This document shows, in pieces, positions 40,318 through 50,271 of a stretch of DNA of 64,000 nt; position 1 is the first letter of the stretch, and each line of letters starts with the position of its first letter. A model generated the notes under the pieces. It was not told the DNA's origin. It worked only from the letters and a program-made list of their open reading frames with translations, and searched no databases. This DNA comes from Microbacterium aurantiacum (lineage in GTDB: Bacteria; Actinomycetota; Actinomycetes; Actinomycetales; Microbacteriaceae). The stretch is from contig NZ_JAJPDW010000001.1 in the NCBI RefSeq assembly GCF_021654035.1, positions 806,001 through 870,000 on the forward strand, read 5' to 3'. The translations under genes were made by a program, and so were the position numbers.

Positions 40318-41121
40318 GTGCCGCGCTCCCGCTCGCTTCCTCTCCTTTCCGCGCTTGCCGCGTGCGTGCTTCTGCTCGGCGGGTGCGCCTCGTCTCCGAC
40401 GGAGGATCCGCAGGCGGGGGAGACGCCCGGCGGCGGTGCCGACGCGCTGACCGGAGAGGTCACGATCTTCGCCGCGGCGTCCCTCGCCGTCGCCTTCGAT
40501 GAGATCGCCGCACAGTTCGAGCAGGCCTACCCGGGCGTGGACGTCCGCCCGATCTCCTACGACGGATCGAGCACGCTCGCCACCCAGATCGTCGAGGGCG
40601 CACCCGCCGACGTCTTCGCCTCGGCCGATGAGGAGACCATGGCGAGCGTCGTCGAGGCGGGCCTCGCCGCGGAACCGGCGCTGTTCGCCGCCAACACCCT
40701 CGTCATCGCGGTGCCGGCGGGGAACCCCGCACAGATCACGGGTCTCGCCGATCTCTCCGATCCCGCGGCGCGCGTCGTGCTCTGCGCGCCCGAGGTGCCG
40801 TGCGGTGCGGCGTCGCAGATCCTGCTCGCCGATCGGGGCGTCCGCGTCATCCCGGCCAGCTCCGAGCAGAACGTCACCGCGGTGCTGACGAAGGTCGCGG
40901 CGGGCGAGGCCGACGCCGGACTCGTCTACGCCACCGACGTCGCCGGGCGCGACGATGTCGAGGTGATCATCCCGGAGGGTGCCGCGGATGTCGTCAACCG
41001 CTACCCGATCGTCGCGCTCGAGGACGCCGCCGATCCCGAGGTCGCCGCGGCGTTCGTGGCCTTCGTCCTCGGCGAGGGCGGCCGGTCGGTCCTCGCCGAG
41101 GACGGGTTCGGATCGCCGTGA
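40318..41121 (+). CDS. modA: Molybdate ABC transporter substrate-binding lipoprotein
   Basis: A 267-aa lipoprotein with lipobox LGGC (Cys ~23). ModA motifs are VTIFAAASLAVAFDEIAAQF, YDGSSTLATQI, GAPADVFASAD and AGEADAGLVYATDV; the Ser residues and backbone of the SS and AS segments would hold the oxyanion. GTG start one base after the HTH-Mop stop; its end overlaps modB by GTGA. Confidence 0.95.
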   Translation: MPRSRSLPLLSALAACVLLLGGCASSPTEDPQAGETPGGGADALTGEVTIFAAASLAVAFDEIAAQFEQAYPGVDVRPISYDGSSTLATQIVEGAPADVFASADEETMASVVEAGLAAEPALFAANTLVIAVPAGNPAQITGLADLSDPAARVVLCAPEVPCGAASQILLADRGVRVIPASSEQNVTAVLTKVAAGEADAGLVYATDVAGRDDVEVIIPEGAADVVNRYPIVALEDAADPEVAAAFVAFVLGEGGRSVLAEDGFGSP

Positions 41122-41948
41122 GCCGACGTCGGCCCGGATCCCGACAGGCTGCGGGCTTCGTCCCGCGCATCCTCGTCCTCCCCGCTGTCGTGGCGCTCGC
41201 GCTCCTCCTCGTCCCGCTCGTCGCGCTCGTCGCCCGGGTGCAGTGGTCGTCGCTCGTCGCCGACGTCACCTCCCCGCAGGCGCTGTCCGCACTGGGGCTG
41301 TCGCTCTCGACCGGGATCGTCGCCACCGGGGTGTGCACGATCCTCGGCATCCCGCTCGCGATCGTGATCGCGCGGAGCTCCGCACGCACCGCGGGACTCC
41401 TCCGCGCGCTCGTCACGGTGCCGCTCGTCCTGCCCCCGATGGTGGGCGGCGTTGCGCTCCTGTACCTGTTCGGCAGAACGGGGTGGCTCGGCGGCGTTCT
41501 CGCCGACCTCGGCATCCGCCTGCCGTTCTCCACGCCCGCGGTGGTGATCGCGCAGACCTTCGTCGCGCTGCCCTTCCTCGTCCTCGCCGTCGAGGGATCC
41601 CTCCGCGCGACCGGGGTCGGCTACGAGCAGGCTGCCGCCGGACTCGGCGCCGGCCGCTGGACGATCCTCCGGCGCATCACCCTTCCCCTCGCCGCTCCCG
41701 GGATCGTGGCAGGTGTCGTCCTCTGCTTCGCACGGGCCATCGGCGAGTTCGGGGCCACCGCCCTGTTCGCCGGAAACGCACCGGGCGTCACCCAGACCAT
41801 GCCGCTGGCGATCTACACCGCTTTCAACGGGGCGGGCGTCACACAGGGGACGGCGATCGCCCTGTCGCTGCTGCTGCTGTTCACCGCGGTCGGGGTGCTC
41901 CTCCTCGTGCGGGCCTGGCGTCCGACCGGACAGGGGGTGCCGTCATGA
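41118..41948 (+). CDS. modB: Molybdate ABC transporter permease
   Basis: A 276-aa permease with about six membrane helices. PLVLPPMVGGVALLYLFGR is typical of ModB, and the EAA-like loop reads GYEQAAAGLGAGRWTILRRI. Its end overlaps modC by ATGA. With ModA and ModC it forms the high-affinity molybdate importer that feeds the cofactor genes around it. Confidence 0.95.
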   Translation: MSRRRPGSRQAAGFVPRILVLPAVVALALLLVPLVALVARVQWSSLVADVTSPQALSALGLSLSTGIVATGVCTILGIPLAIVIARSSARTAGLLRALVTVPLVLPPMVGGVALLYLFGRTGWLGGVLADLGIRLPFSTPAVVIAQTFVALPFLVLAVEGSLRATGVGYEQAAAGLGAGRWTILRRITLPLAAPGIVAGVVLCFARAIGEFGATALFAGNAPGVTQTMPLAIYTAFNGAGVTQGTAIALSLLLLFTAVGVLLLVRAWRPTGQGVPS

Positions 41949-42730
41949 CGGCGGCGGCGCTGGACGCGCACGTCGTCGTCGCGCGGAGTCGATTCACCGT
42001 GGACGTGGAACTCGAGGTGCCCGCGGGCGGCACCCTGGCCGTCATGGGTCCGAGCGGGGCCGGCAAGTCCACGCTCCTCCAGGCCCTCGCCGGACTCGTC
42101 CGACTGGACGCCGGAGCGATCCGGCTCGGCGGCGACCTCCTCGCCGGCGGGCCGTCGGGGGTGCACCGCGATCCCGCCGCGCGCGGGATCTCCCTTCTCG
42201 GGCAGGATCCCCGCCTCTTCCCGCACCTGAGCGTGCGGGAGAACATCGCCTTCGGTCCGCGGGCCCGCGGGGTGGCCGCTCGCGCGGCCCGCGCGGACGC
42301 CGAGGTCTGGCTCGAGCGCGTGGGGCTCGCGGGCACCGGCGAGCTCGCCCCCGACGCCCTGTCGAGCGGACAGCAGCAGCGGGTCGCGCTCGCGCGGGCG
42401 CTCGCCGTCGAACCGCGACTGCTGCTCCTCGACGAGCCGCTCACCTCTCTGGACGTCGCGACCGCCGCCGAGATCCGCGTGCTCCTGCGGGCACAGCTCG
42501 CCACGACCGGGGTGACCTCGGTCGTCGTCTCGCACGATGCGGCGGACGCGGTCGGGATCGCCGAGCGTCTCGTGATCGTCGAGGACGGTGCCCTCGTGCA
42601 GGAGGGCGCCGTCGCCGAGGTGCTCGCCGCCCCGCGCTCCCGCTTCGCGGCCGCGGTCGCCGCGGCGCACCGGTTCGACGGCGAGGCGGATTCGGGTCAA
42701 ACGGGTCCGCAGGACCGACCGCGCGCGTAG
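41945..42730 (+). CDS. modC: Molybdate ABC transporter ATP-binding protein (short form)
   Basis: A 261-aa ATPase. Walker A GPSGAGKST, the signature in the variant form LSSGQQQRVALARAL, Walker B LLLLDEP and the switch VSHD are present. The protein stops soon after the ATPase domain and lacks the C-terminal Mop/TOBE domain that many ModC proteins carry for molybdate feedback. A Mop domain is instead encoded upstream in the HTH-Mop gene. Confidence 0.92.
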   Translation: MTAAALDAHVVVARSRFTVDVELEVPAGGTLAVMGPSGAGKSTLLQALAGLVRLDAGAIRLGGDLLAGGPSGVHRDPAARGISLLGQDPRLFPHLSVRENIAFGPRARGVAARAARADAEVWLERVGLAGTGELAPDALSSGQQQRVALARALAVEPRLLLLDEPLTSLDVATAAEIRVLLRAQLATTGVTSVVVSHDAADAVGIAERLVIVEDGALVQEGAVAEVLAAPRSRFAAAVAAAHRFDGEADSGQTGPQDRPRA

Positions 42731-42739
42731 CCTTCCGTC

Positions 42740-44302
42740 ATGGATGATCTCTCCACACCGACCGGACGAGAAGCGGCCCTGGTGGCCGTCCCCGCCGAGG
42801 ACGGCACGCCCCCGCGTGTCCTCGTGCTCGGCGCCACCGGCTACATCGGCGGTCGTCTCGTCCCCCGCCTCCTCGCCGCGGGCTACCGCGTGCGGGTCCT
42901 CGCGCGCGACACATCGCGGCTCGGCGCGTTCACGTGGGGAGCCGACGTCGAGTCCGTGCAGGGCGACGCCACCGATGCCGAGGCGATGGCGGAGGCGACC
43001 GCGGACGTCGACGTCCTCTACTACCTCGTGCACTCGATGTCCGCGGGCGCGGCGTTCGAGGACGCCGACCGCCGTGCCGCGCGCACCGTCGCCGACGCGG
43101 CGGCGGGCGCCGGAGTGTCGCGCATCGTCTATCTCGGCGGTCTCCACCCCGAGGACGCGCCCCTGTCGGCGCACCTGCGCTCGCGCGTGGAGGTCGGGGA
43201 GGTCTTCCTCGCCTCGGGCGTGCCGACCCTCGTCCTGCAGGCGGGCGTCGTCATCGGGTCGGGCTCGGCATCCTTCGAGATGGTCCGCCATCTCACCGAG
43301 GTGCTGCCCTACATGCCGGCCCCGCGCTGGGTCCGCAACCACATTCAGCCGATCGCGGTCCGCGACGTCCTGCACTACTTGCTCGGAGCGGCGAAGATCG
43401 CTCCCGACGTGAACCGCGCCGTCGACATCGGCGGGCCCGACGTCCTCCGCTACGGCCAGATGATGAACGGCTACGCCGTCGTGGCGGGTCTGCCGCAGCG
43501 CGCGATCGCGGCGCTTCCCGTCCTCACGCCGCGGCTCGCCTCGCACTGGGTGAACCTCGTCACGCCCATTCCCCGCTCGATCGCGCGGCCGCTCGTGGAG
43601 TCGCTGCAGAACGAATGCGTGATGAAGGACCACGACATCGACGACCTGATCCCGCCGCCCGAGGACGGTCTCACCAGCTATCGGCACGCCGTCCGCCTCG
43701 CGCTCGGCCGCGAGCAGGAGGACCGCGTGGAGACGAGCTGGTTGGATGCCGAAGTGCTCGGCGTCCCGAGCGATCCGCTGCCGAGCGACCCCGACTGGGC
43801 CGGGCGCACCGTGTTCGTCGACGCCCGATCGGCGCACACCTCGGCGCCGCAGGCGGCCCTCTGGCGCGTCATCGAGGGGATCGGCGGCGCCAACGGGTGG
43901 TACTCCTCACCCATCCTGTGGGCGATCCGCGGCTGGATGGACCGTCTCGTCGGCGGCATCGGTCTGGCGCGCGGTCGCCGCAGCCGCGAGCGTCTCCAGG
44001 TCGGCGACGCGCTGGACTTCTGGCGCGTGGAGGCCCTCGAGCCGGGTTCATTCCTGCGGCTCCGGGCCGAGATGAAAGTGCCGGGGCTCGCGTGGCTCGA
44101 GCTCCGCGCCGTGGCGGAGGAGAACGGCTCCCGCTACGAGCAGCGCGCGGTGTTCTTCCCGCTGGGGCTTGCCGGCCGCCTCTACTGGCTGGCGGTGCTG
44201 CCTTTCCACGGCTTCATCTTCTCGGGGATGGCGAGTCGCATCGCCGCCACCGCCGAGATGGATGTCGAGGCGTCGGCGCAGCCGGTGACCGTCACGCGCT
44301 GA
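42740..44302 (+). CDS. NAD(P)-binding SDR-type protein with DUF2867 domain
   Basis: A 520-aa protein. The atypical short-chain dehydrogenase half has VLVLGATGYIGGRLVPRLLA (NAD(P) loop) and VDVLYYLVHSM; the second half (~330-510, beginning near RTVFVDARSAHTSAPQAALW) is DUF2867, which resembles SRPBCC-like ligand-binding folds. Substrate unknown. TAGCCT lies 6 nt before the ATG, so it is transcribed independently of modABC although only 9 bases follow modC. It overlaps convergent cydC by 11 bp. Confidence 0.85.
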   Translation: MDDLSTPTGREAALVAVPAEDGTPPRVLVLGATGYIGGRLVPRLLAAGYRVRVLARDTSRLGAFTWGADVESVQGDATDAEAMAEATADVDVLYYLVHSMSAGAAFEDADRRAARTVADAAAGAGVSRIVYLGGLHPEDAPLSAHLRSRVEVGEVFLASGVPTLVLQAGVVIGSGSASFEMVRHLTEVLPYMPAPRWVRNHIQPIAVRDVLHYLLGAAKIAPDVNRAVDIGGPDVLRYGQMMNGYAVVAGLPQRAIAALPVLTPRLASHWVNLVTPIPRSIARPLVESLQNECVMKDHDIDDLIPPPEDGLTSYRHAVRLALGREQEDRVETSWLDAEVLGVPSDPLPSDPDWAGRTVFVDARSAHTSAPQAALWRVIEGIGGANGWYSSPILWAIRGWMDRLVGGIGLARGRRSRERLQVGDALDFWRVEALEPGSFLRLRAEMKVPGLAWLELRAVAEENGSRYEQRAVFFPLGLAGRLYWLAVLPFHGFIFSGMASRIAATAEMDVEASAQPVTVTR

Positions 44303-45989
44303 CGAGCGTGCCCGCACGCACGTGCACGGTGCGGTCGATGAGGCCCTCCGGTACGGTCACGTGGGAGATGAGCACCACCGCCTGATCATCGCCGACCGCC
44401 TCCAGTAGATCGCGGAGCAGCGCGTCGGAGGCCGCGGGATCCACTCCCGCGGTCGGTTCGTCGAGGACCAGGACGGGGAACCCGCGGAGCAGCGCCCGCG
44501 CAAGGGCGAGCCGCTGCGCTTGTCCGCCCGAGACGAGGGCACCGCGCTCGCCGACACGCGCATCCAGGCCGCCGCGCTCGCGGAGCCAGGGTCCGAGACC
44601 GACGCGTTCGAGGGCGGCCTCGAGATCGGCATCCGTGGCGGTGTCGCGCGCGAACAGGAGATTCTGCCGAATGTCCTCGTCGAAGAGCATCGGGCTCTGT
44701 TCGCACAGGCCCACGGTGCGACGGACATCGTCCGTGGCCAGCGTCTCGACCGGGACACCCCCGATCGTGTACTCGCCGGTGACGTCGAGGAAGCGCACGA
44801 GTGCGTGGGCGAGCGTCGACTTCCCCGCGCCGCTGGAGCCCACGACGAGAAGGCGTTCGCCCGGCGCGACGTGCAGGTCGACGTCGTGCAGGGCGGGCGC
44901 GGAGGCGCCCGGCCAGCGGGCGGAGACACCGCGCAGGCGGATGCCGTCGCCGAGCGCGGGACCGAGTCCGGTGGGTTCCGGGTCCTCGGCGACGAGTCCC
45001 GACGGGATGTCTGCGGGGACCGCTTCCGCGACACGCTCGGCGCTCGCGCGCACCTGACGCCACGCCGCGGCCGCGAGCGGGACCGCGGCGAACACCTCGA
45101 AGACGGCCATCGGGACGAGGATCACCACGGCCAGGGCCGGGGCTGAGACGGTGCCGGCGGCGACGGGCCCGGCGGTCACGAGGACCGCGGCGAGGCTGGC
45201 GGCACCGGCGAGGAGCGACACCATCGCCGCGGTGCCGGCCTGCGCGCTCGCGCGGCGGAGGATCGCGCGACGGAGCGCCCGGTCCGCGCGGGCGATGCGG
45301 TCGCGCCCGGCCGCTTCCGCACCGTAGGCCGAGAGGACGTCGAGGCTTCCGAGCTGGTCGAGGACGGCATCCGACAGCTCTGCGCGCAACGGCGCGATCG
45401 CGCGCTCCGCCCGCGCGCCGGAGGCCCATCCCCAGGCGGTGGCGGCGAACCCGGCGGCGAGGAGGCAGGCCAGCAGCGTGAGGCCCGCGGGCCACCACAC
45501 GATGCTCACGAGGATCACCGCGCCGAGGGCGACGGTGGCGGAGGCGGCGAGCGGCTGGATGACGCGCAAGGGGAGGTTCTGGAGCTCGTCGACGTCGTCG
45601 ACGAGCGCCCCGAGCATCGACCCGCGACGCGAGCGGGTCAGGCCGTCGGGGGCGAGCGGCACGAGGCGTCGGATGAGCGCGGAGCGGGTCGCTGCGAGCT
45701 GCCGGAGCGCGGCGTCGTGGCCGGTGAGGCGCTCGAGGTAGCGGAAGACCGCGCGCGAGATCGCGAAGAAGCGGACGCCCACGACAGCGGCGGTGAGGAA
45801 GAGCACCGGGGGCTGCTCGCTGGCCCGGACGATCAGCCAGGCGCTCACGGCGAGGAGCGCCACCGCCGAAGCCTCGGAGGCGAACCCGGAGGCGAGGGCG
45901 GGCACCAGGCGCGGGGCGGGCGGGACGGCGCCGCGGAGGACACCGGCGGGGGTGTTCGTCGGCGCGGCGATGCGGGAGCGCGCGGTCAT
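44292..45989 (-). CDS. cydC: Heterodimeric thiol ABC exporter subunit CydC
   Basis: A 565-aa ABC exporter half with about six membrane helices, then an ATPase with VVGSSGAGKST, LVSGGQAQRLALARALLRG and VLVLDEPTAGVDP. With CydD it exports glutathione/cysteine-type thiols to the periplasmic side, needed for cytochrome bd assembly. Start ATG overlaps the cydD stop (ATGA). It is the last gene of cydABDC. Confidence 0.93.
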   Translation of the reverse strand: MTARSRIAAPTNTPAGVLRGAVPPAPRLVPALASGFASEASAVALLAVSAWLIVRASEQPPVLFLTAAVVGVRFFAISRAVFRYLERLTGHDAALRQLAATRSALIRRLVPLAPDGLTRSRRGSMLGALVDDVDELQNLPLRVIQPLAASATVALGAVILVSIVWWPAGLTLLACLLAAGFAATAWGWASGARAERAIAPLRAELSDAVLDQLGSLDVLSAYGAEAAGRDRIARADRALRRAILRRASAQAGTAAMVSLLAGAASLAAVLVTAGPVAAGTVSAPALAVVILVPMAVFEVFAAVPLAAAAWRQVRASAERVAEAVPADIPSGLVAEDPEPTGLGPALGDGIRLRGVSARWPGASAPALHDVDLHVAPGERLLVVGSSGAGKSTLAHALVRFLDVTGEYTIGGVPVETLATDDVRRTVGLCEQSPMLFDEDIRQNLLFARDTATDADLEAALERVGLGPWLRERGGLDARVGERGALVSGGQAQRLALARALLRGFPVLVLDEPTAGVDPAASDALLRDLLEAVGDDQAVVLISHVTVPEGLIDRTVHVRAGTLVSA

Positions 45990-47707
45990 GCGGTCACCTC
46001 TCGCGCGCCGGCGGCGGTAGCGGTGGCGTCGTCGTCGGCGTGCAGGCGGACGACCTGGTCGGCGATCGCGTGGGCGCTGGTGCGGTGGGAGATGAGCAGA
46101 ACGCACGCGCCGTCATCGGCGAGCGCGCGGACGGCGGACCAGAGGCGCGCCTCCGTCTCGGCATCCAGCGCCGCGCTCGGTTCATCCAGTGCCAGCACGC
46201 GTGCGCGCCCGCGGAGGAGCCGGTACACGGCCCGGGCGACGGCGACGCGCTGCGCTTGGCCGCCGGAGAGTCCCGCCCCCTGCACCCCCAGCATCCGCTC
46301 GGGGGAGATGTCCTCGGCGCACGCGAGCGCGAGGGCCCGTGCGACGGTGGTGGTGTCGGGATCGTCGTCGCCGAGCGCGACGTTCTCGGCGACGGTGCCG
46401 CCGATGAGTCCGGGCTGCTGACCGGCCCACGCGAGCCACCGGGCGGGGGCGAGGGCGCGGAGGTCGGTGTCACCGAGACGCGCGGACCCGTCGAAGACGA
46501 CCGCTCCGCGCAGGGCCGCGAACACGCTGGACTTGCCGACGCCGCTCGGCCCCGCCAGCACCGTCACGGTGCGGGGGGTGGCGCGCAGGCTCACCGGGGG
46601 CAGCACGCGCTCGCCGTAGTGGACGGCGACGTCGTCGAGCACCAGGTCGCCCACGGATGCGGTCTCCGTCGGGCCGCCCGTCGCGGCGCCCTCCGTCAGG
46701 TCGGCGGGAAGCGCGCGGGCGGCGTCGAGCACGGCGAAGACGTCGTCGGTCGCGGCGACGCCCTCGGCGGCGGCGTGGAACTGCACGCCGACCTGGCGCA
46801 CGGGGAGGTAGGCCTCGGGGGCGAGGAGGAGCACGAAGAGTCCGACCGACAACAGGAGCGAGCCGTCGATGAGGCGGAAGCCGATCGTGACGGCGATGAC
46901 GGCGACCGAGAGGGAGGCGAGGAATTCCAGGGCGAAGCCCGAGAGGAACGACACGCGCAGCACCCGCATCGTCTCGCGCCGGTAGTCCTCGGTGACCCGC
47001 TCGATGGAGGATGCCGCGCGGTGCTGACGTCCGAACACCTTCAGCGTCGACAGCCCCTGCACGGTATCGGAGAAGCGGGCGGCGAGACGGCCGAGGGTCG
47101 CCCACTGCTTCCGCTGGACGCTGCGCGTCGCGAGTCCGATCAGCACCATGAAGAGCGGGATCAGAGGCAGGGTGAGGATGACGGTGAGGCCCGAGATCCA
47201 GTCTTGCCACCACATCACCGCGATGATGAGCGGCGTCGCCACGGCGGTCTGCACGAGCTGGGGCAGGTAGCGCCCGAAGTACGCCTCGAGCGCGTCGAGG
47301 CCGCGCCCGGCGGTCACCGCGAGCGCCGCCGAGTTGCGGCCCGCGAGCCACCCCGGACCGAGCCGGCCGACGGCGGCGAGGAGGCCCTCGCGCAGCTGGG
47401 ACTGCACGCGCGCGGCGGCGTGGGCCGCGACCCGCTCGCGGACGGCGAGAAGCGTCGCGCGGACGGCGATCACCGCGGCGAGGAGCGCGAGGGTCTGCGT
47501 GAGGTCTGCGACGGGGACGCCGTCGATGACGCCGACGACCGCGCGCGAGAGGAGCCACGCGAACGCCACGATGACCGCGGTCTGGGCGAGCGACAGGACG
47601 CCGAGGGCGACGAAGAAGCCCCGCGAGGCGGTCGCGTAACGCAGGAGCCGCGGATCCACGGGCGGCCCTCCCGCGCGGGTGGGGCCCTCGGCATCCGATT
47701 CGTTCAT
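45986..47707 (-). CDS. cydD: Heterodimeric thiol ABC exporter subunit CydD
   Basis: About 573 aa. A membrane domain of six helices (SLAQTAVIVAFAWLLSRAVV onward) is followed by an ATPase with LAGPSGVGKSS, GLSGGQAQRVAVARAVYR and VLALDEPSAALD. The start was set at ATG 47707; a GTG at 47749 in the same frame is possible, and neither has a clear Shine-Dalgarno sequence. It lies 55 bases after cydB and is coupled to cydC. Confidence 0.9.
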   Translation of the reverse strand: MNESDAEGPTRAGGPPVDPRLLRYATASRGFFVALGVLSLAQTAVIVAFAWLLSRAVVGVIDGVPVADLTQTLALLAAVIAVRATLLAVRERVAAHAAARVQSQLREGLLAAVGRLGPGWLAGRNSAALAVTAGRGLDALEAYFGRYLPQLVQTAVATPLIIAVMWWQDWISGLTVILTLPLIPLFMVLIGLATRSVQRKQWATLGRLAARFSDTVQGLSTLKVFGRQHRAASSIERVTEDYRRETMRVLRVSFLSGFALEFLASLSVAVIAVTIGFRLIDGSLLLSVGLFVLLLAPEAYLPVRQVGVQFHAAAEGVAATDDVFAVLDAARALPADLTEGAATGGPTETASVGDLVLDDVAVHYGERVLPPVSLRATPRTVTVLAGPSGVGKSSVFAALRGAVVFDGSARLGDTDLRALAPARWLAWAGQQPGLIGGTVAENVALGDDDPDTTTVARALALACAEDISPERMLGVQGAGLSGGQAQRVAVARAVYRLLRGRARVLALDEPSAALDAETEARLWSAVRALADDGACVLLISHRTSAHAIADQVVRLHADDDATATAAGAREVTA

Positions 47708-47762
47708 ACCGCTGTCGACACTAGCCGCCCCGCGCTGAGTCCGCGCCACGTTCGCTGCGCGC

Positions 47763-48794
47763 TCAGTGCACCTCCGCGGCGGCGCGCTCGATCGTCGCGC
47801 GCGTGACCCGCTTGCGGAACACCCAGTACGTCCAGCCCTGGTAGAGCACGATCATCGGCAGGAAGATCAGCGCCGCCCACGACATGATCGTCAGCGTGTA
47901 GTCGGTGCTGGAGGCGTTGTCGATGGTCAGGCTGTACGCCGGGTCGGTCGACGAGGGCATGACGTAGGGGAACAGGGCGAAGAAGAGGCTCAGCACGGCG
48001 GTGACGATCGTGGCGGCGCCGAAGCCGAACGCCCAGCCCTCGCGGTCGCGGGCGTTGAAGAGCACCGACATGATCAGGCACACCGCGGCGACCGCTGCCG
48101 CGGCGATGACGGAGACCAGAAGCGGCGCCTCGCGTCCGGCGGCGATGAAGATCGTCCAGACGAGGAACGCGGCCGCGACGACGATCGTCAGCATCCCGGC
48201 GCGGCCGGCGAGGCGGCGCGCGTCGCCGCGGACCGGGTCGTCGGTCTTCAGTGCGATGAAGTACAGCCCGTGCGTGAAGAACAGCAGGAGGGTGGTGACG
48301 CCACCGAGCAGTCCGTAGGGGTTCAGGAGGGTGAGGAGGGTTCCCGTGAACTCCATGTCGGCGTCGATCGGGACGCCCTGGACGATGTTCGCGAAGGCCA
48401 CGCCCCACAGCAGCGACGGCACGGCGGAGCCCACGACGATCATCGTGTCGAAGCGGCGCTTCCACTGCAGCGAGTCGCGCTGGTGGCGGTACTCGAACGA
48501 GACCCCGCGGACGATGAGGGCCAGCAGGATCAGCAGGAGCGGCAGATAGAAGCCGCTGAACAGGGTGGCGTACCAGTTGGGGAAGGCCGCGAACAGGACG
48601 GCGCCCGCGACGATCACCCACGTCTCGTTGAGGTCCCACACCGGGCCGATGGTGTTGATGATCTGGCGGCGGGAGACGTCGTTCTTCCCGAGGAAGGGGA
48701 GCGACATCCCGACGCCGAAGTCGAAGCCGTCCAGGACGAAGTAGCCGATGAAGAAGATGCCGACGATCCAGAACCAGAGGTAGGCGAGATCCAT
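47763..48794 (-). CDS. cydB: Cytochrome bd ubiquinol oxidase subunit II
   Basis: A 343-aa membrane protein with about eight or nine helices. It starts MDLAYLWFWIVGIFFIGYFV; YFVLDGFDFGVGMSLPFL and WDLNETWVIVAGAVLFAAFP are CydB hallmarks. It pairs with CydA in the high-affinity oxygen-reducing quinol oxidase. The ATG lies 16 bases after cydA. Confidence 0.97.
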   Translation of the reverse strand: MDLAYLWFWIVGIFFIGYFVLDGFDFGVGMSLPFLGKNDVSRRQIINTIGPVWDLNETWVIVAGAVLFAAFPNWYATLFSGFYLPLLLILLALIVRGVSFEYRHQRDSLQWKRRFDTMIVVGSAVPSLLWGVAFANIVQGVPIDADMEFTGTLLTLLNPYGLLGGVTTLLLFFTHGLYFIALKTDDPVRGDARRLAGRAGMLTIVVAAAFLVWTIFIAAGREAPLLVSVIAAAAVAAVCLIMSVLFNARDREGWAFGFGAATIVTAVLSLFFALFPYVMPSSTDPAYSLTIDNASSTDYTLTIMSWAALIFLPMIVLYQGWTYWVFRKRVTRATIERAAAEVH

Positions 48795-48810
48795 GATGTG
48801 CTCCGGGTGC

Positions 48811-50238
48811 TCAGTAGACCGTGGTCGGGGTGTCTTCGACCGCGCGGTCGCGCGGGTCGGGGTCGTCGGGGCCCGGCAGTGGATCCGGACCCTTCTGGGC
48901 GGCCTTGACGATGAGGCCGAACTCCACCACCGCGAGGATCGCGTAGATCGCGGTGAACGACAGGAGCGAGATCAGCACCGTCCATCCGGGGACGCTGGGC
49001 GAGACGCCGTCCTCGGTCAGCATGAGGCCGAAGACGATCCAGGGCTGCCGGCCCATCTCGGTGAAGACCCAGCCGACGAGGCTGCCGAGGAGCGGGAGCG
49101 GAGCCGACCAGATCGCGATCTTCCACATCCAGCCCGCGACCGGGCGCGTGGCCTTTTTGCGCGTGACCCACAGGCCGGCGATCGCGATGAGCGCCGCGGC
49201 GCCGCCGAGGGCGATCATCCAGCGGAACGACCAGTAGGTGACCCAGACAATGGGCATGTAGTCCACGCCGGCGCCGAACTGCTCGGTGTACTGGGCCTGG
49301 AGGTCGTTGAGGCCTTCGACGCAGCCGTCGAGGCTGTGCGTGGACAGCAGGGACAGCAGGTACGGCACGCGCAGCGACCAGATCTCCTCGGAGCCGTCGG
49401 GTGTGCCGAGCGAGACCAGCGAGAACGAGGCATCCGCTCCGCAGGCGGTGTCCCACATGGCTTCCGCGGCCGCCATCTTCATCGGCTGGGTCGCCACCAT
49501 GACCAGGCTGAGCTGGTCGCCCGAGATCGCCACGCCGACGAAGGAGACGACGACGGCCCAGAGGCCGAAGCGGAGCGAGGTGCGCATCGTGTCGATGTGC
49601 TGGTTGCGCGAGAGGTGCCACGCGGAGACGGCGACGACGACCGTCGCGGCGAACATCCACGCGGCGAAGATCGTGTGCGGGAAGGCGGCGAGGACGACCG
49701 GGTTGGTGAGGACGGCGAAGAAGTCGATCAGCTCGGCGCGGCTGCCGTCGGCGGCCATCTGGTAGCCGACCGGGTTCTGCATGAAGGCGTTGGCGGCGAG
49801 GATGAAGTACGCCGACAGGGTCGAGCCGAACACGACCATCCACGCGGAGAAGAGGTGGAGGGCGCGGGGGAGCCGGTTCCAGCCGAAGATCCACAGCCCG
49901 ATGAAGGTGGCCTCGAAGAAGAAGGCCATGAGGCCCTCGAAGGCGAGCGGGGCGCCGAACACGTCGCCGACGAATCGCGAGTACGCCGACCAGTTCATGC
50001 CGAACTGGAACTCCTGCACGATGCCGGTCACGACGCCCATGGCGAAGTTGATGAGGAAGATCTTCCCGAACAGCCGCGTCAGGTGCAGGTACTTCACCTG
50101 GCCGGTGCGGTGCCAGACGGTCTGGAAGATCGCCACGACGAGGGCCATGCCGAGCGTCAGCGGGACGAAGAGGTAGTGGTACAGCGTCGTGAGACCGAAC
50201 TGCCAGCGTGCCAGCAGCAGGGGGTCCAGGAATTCCAC
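48811..50238 (-). CDS. cydA: Cytochrome bd ubiquinol oxidase subunit I
   Basis: A 475-aa membrane protein. It opens EFLDPLLLARWQFGLTTLYH, with His 21 the conserved haem b595/d ligand position; GVVTGIVQEFQFGMNWSAYS and GWVFTEMGRQPWIVFGLM are strongly conserved. The periplasmic Q-loop is short, as in actinobacterial CydA. The GTG start at 50238 is supported by GGAGAG 6 bases upstream. Upstream are two GntR-type operators. Confidence 0.97.
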   Translation of the reverse strand: MEFLDPLLLARWQFGLTTLYHYLFVPLTLGMALVVAIFQTVWHRTGQVKYLHLTRLFGKIFLINFAMGVVTGIVQEFQFGMNWSAYSRFVGDVFGAPLAFEGLMAFFFEATFIGLWIFGWNRLPRALHLFSAWMVVFGSTLSAYFILAANAFMQNPVGYQMAADGSRAELIDFFAVLTNPVVLAAFPHTIFAAWMFAATVVVAVSAWHLSRNQHIDTMRTSLRFGLWAVVVSFVGVAISGDQLSLVMVATQPMKMAAAEAMWDTACGADASFSLVSLGTPDGSEEIWSLRVPYLLSLLSTHSLDGCVEGLNDLQAQYTEQFGAGVDYMPIVWVTYWSFRWMIALGGAAALIAIAGLWVTRKKATRPVAGWMWKIAIWSAPLPLLGSLVGWVFTEMGRQPWIVFGLMLTEDGVSPSVPGWTVLISLLSFTAIYAILAVVEFGLIVKAAQKGPDPLPGPDDPDPRDRAVEDTPTTVY

Positions 50239-50271
50239 GATGCGCTCTCCGATCGTCTGGGTCGGCCTGAG

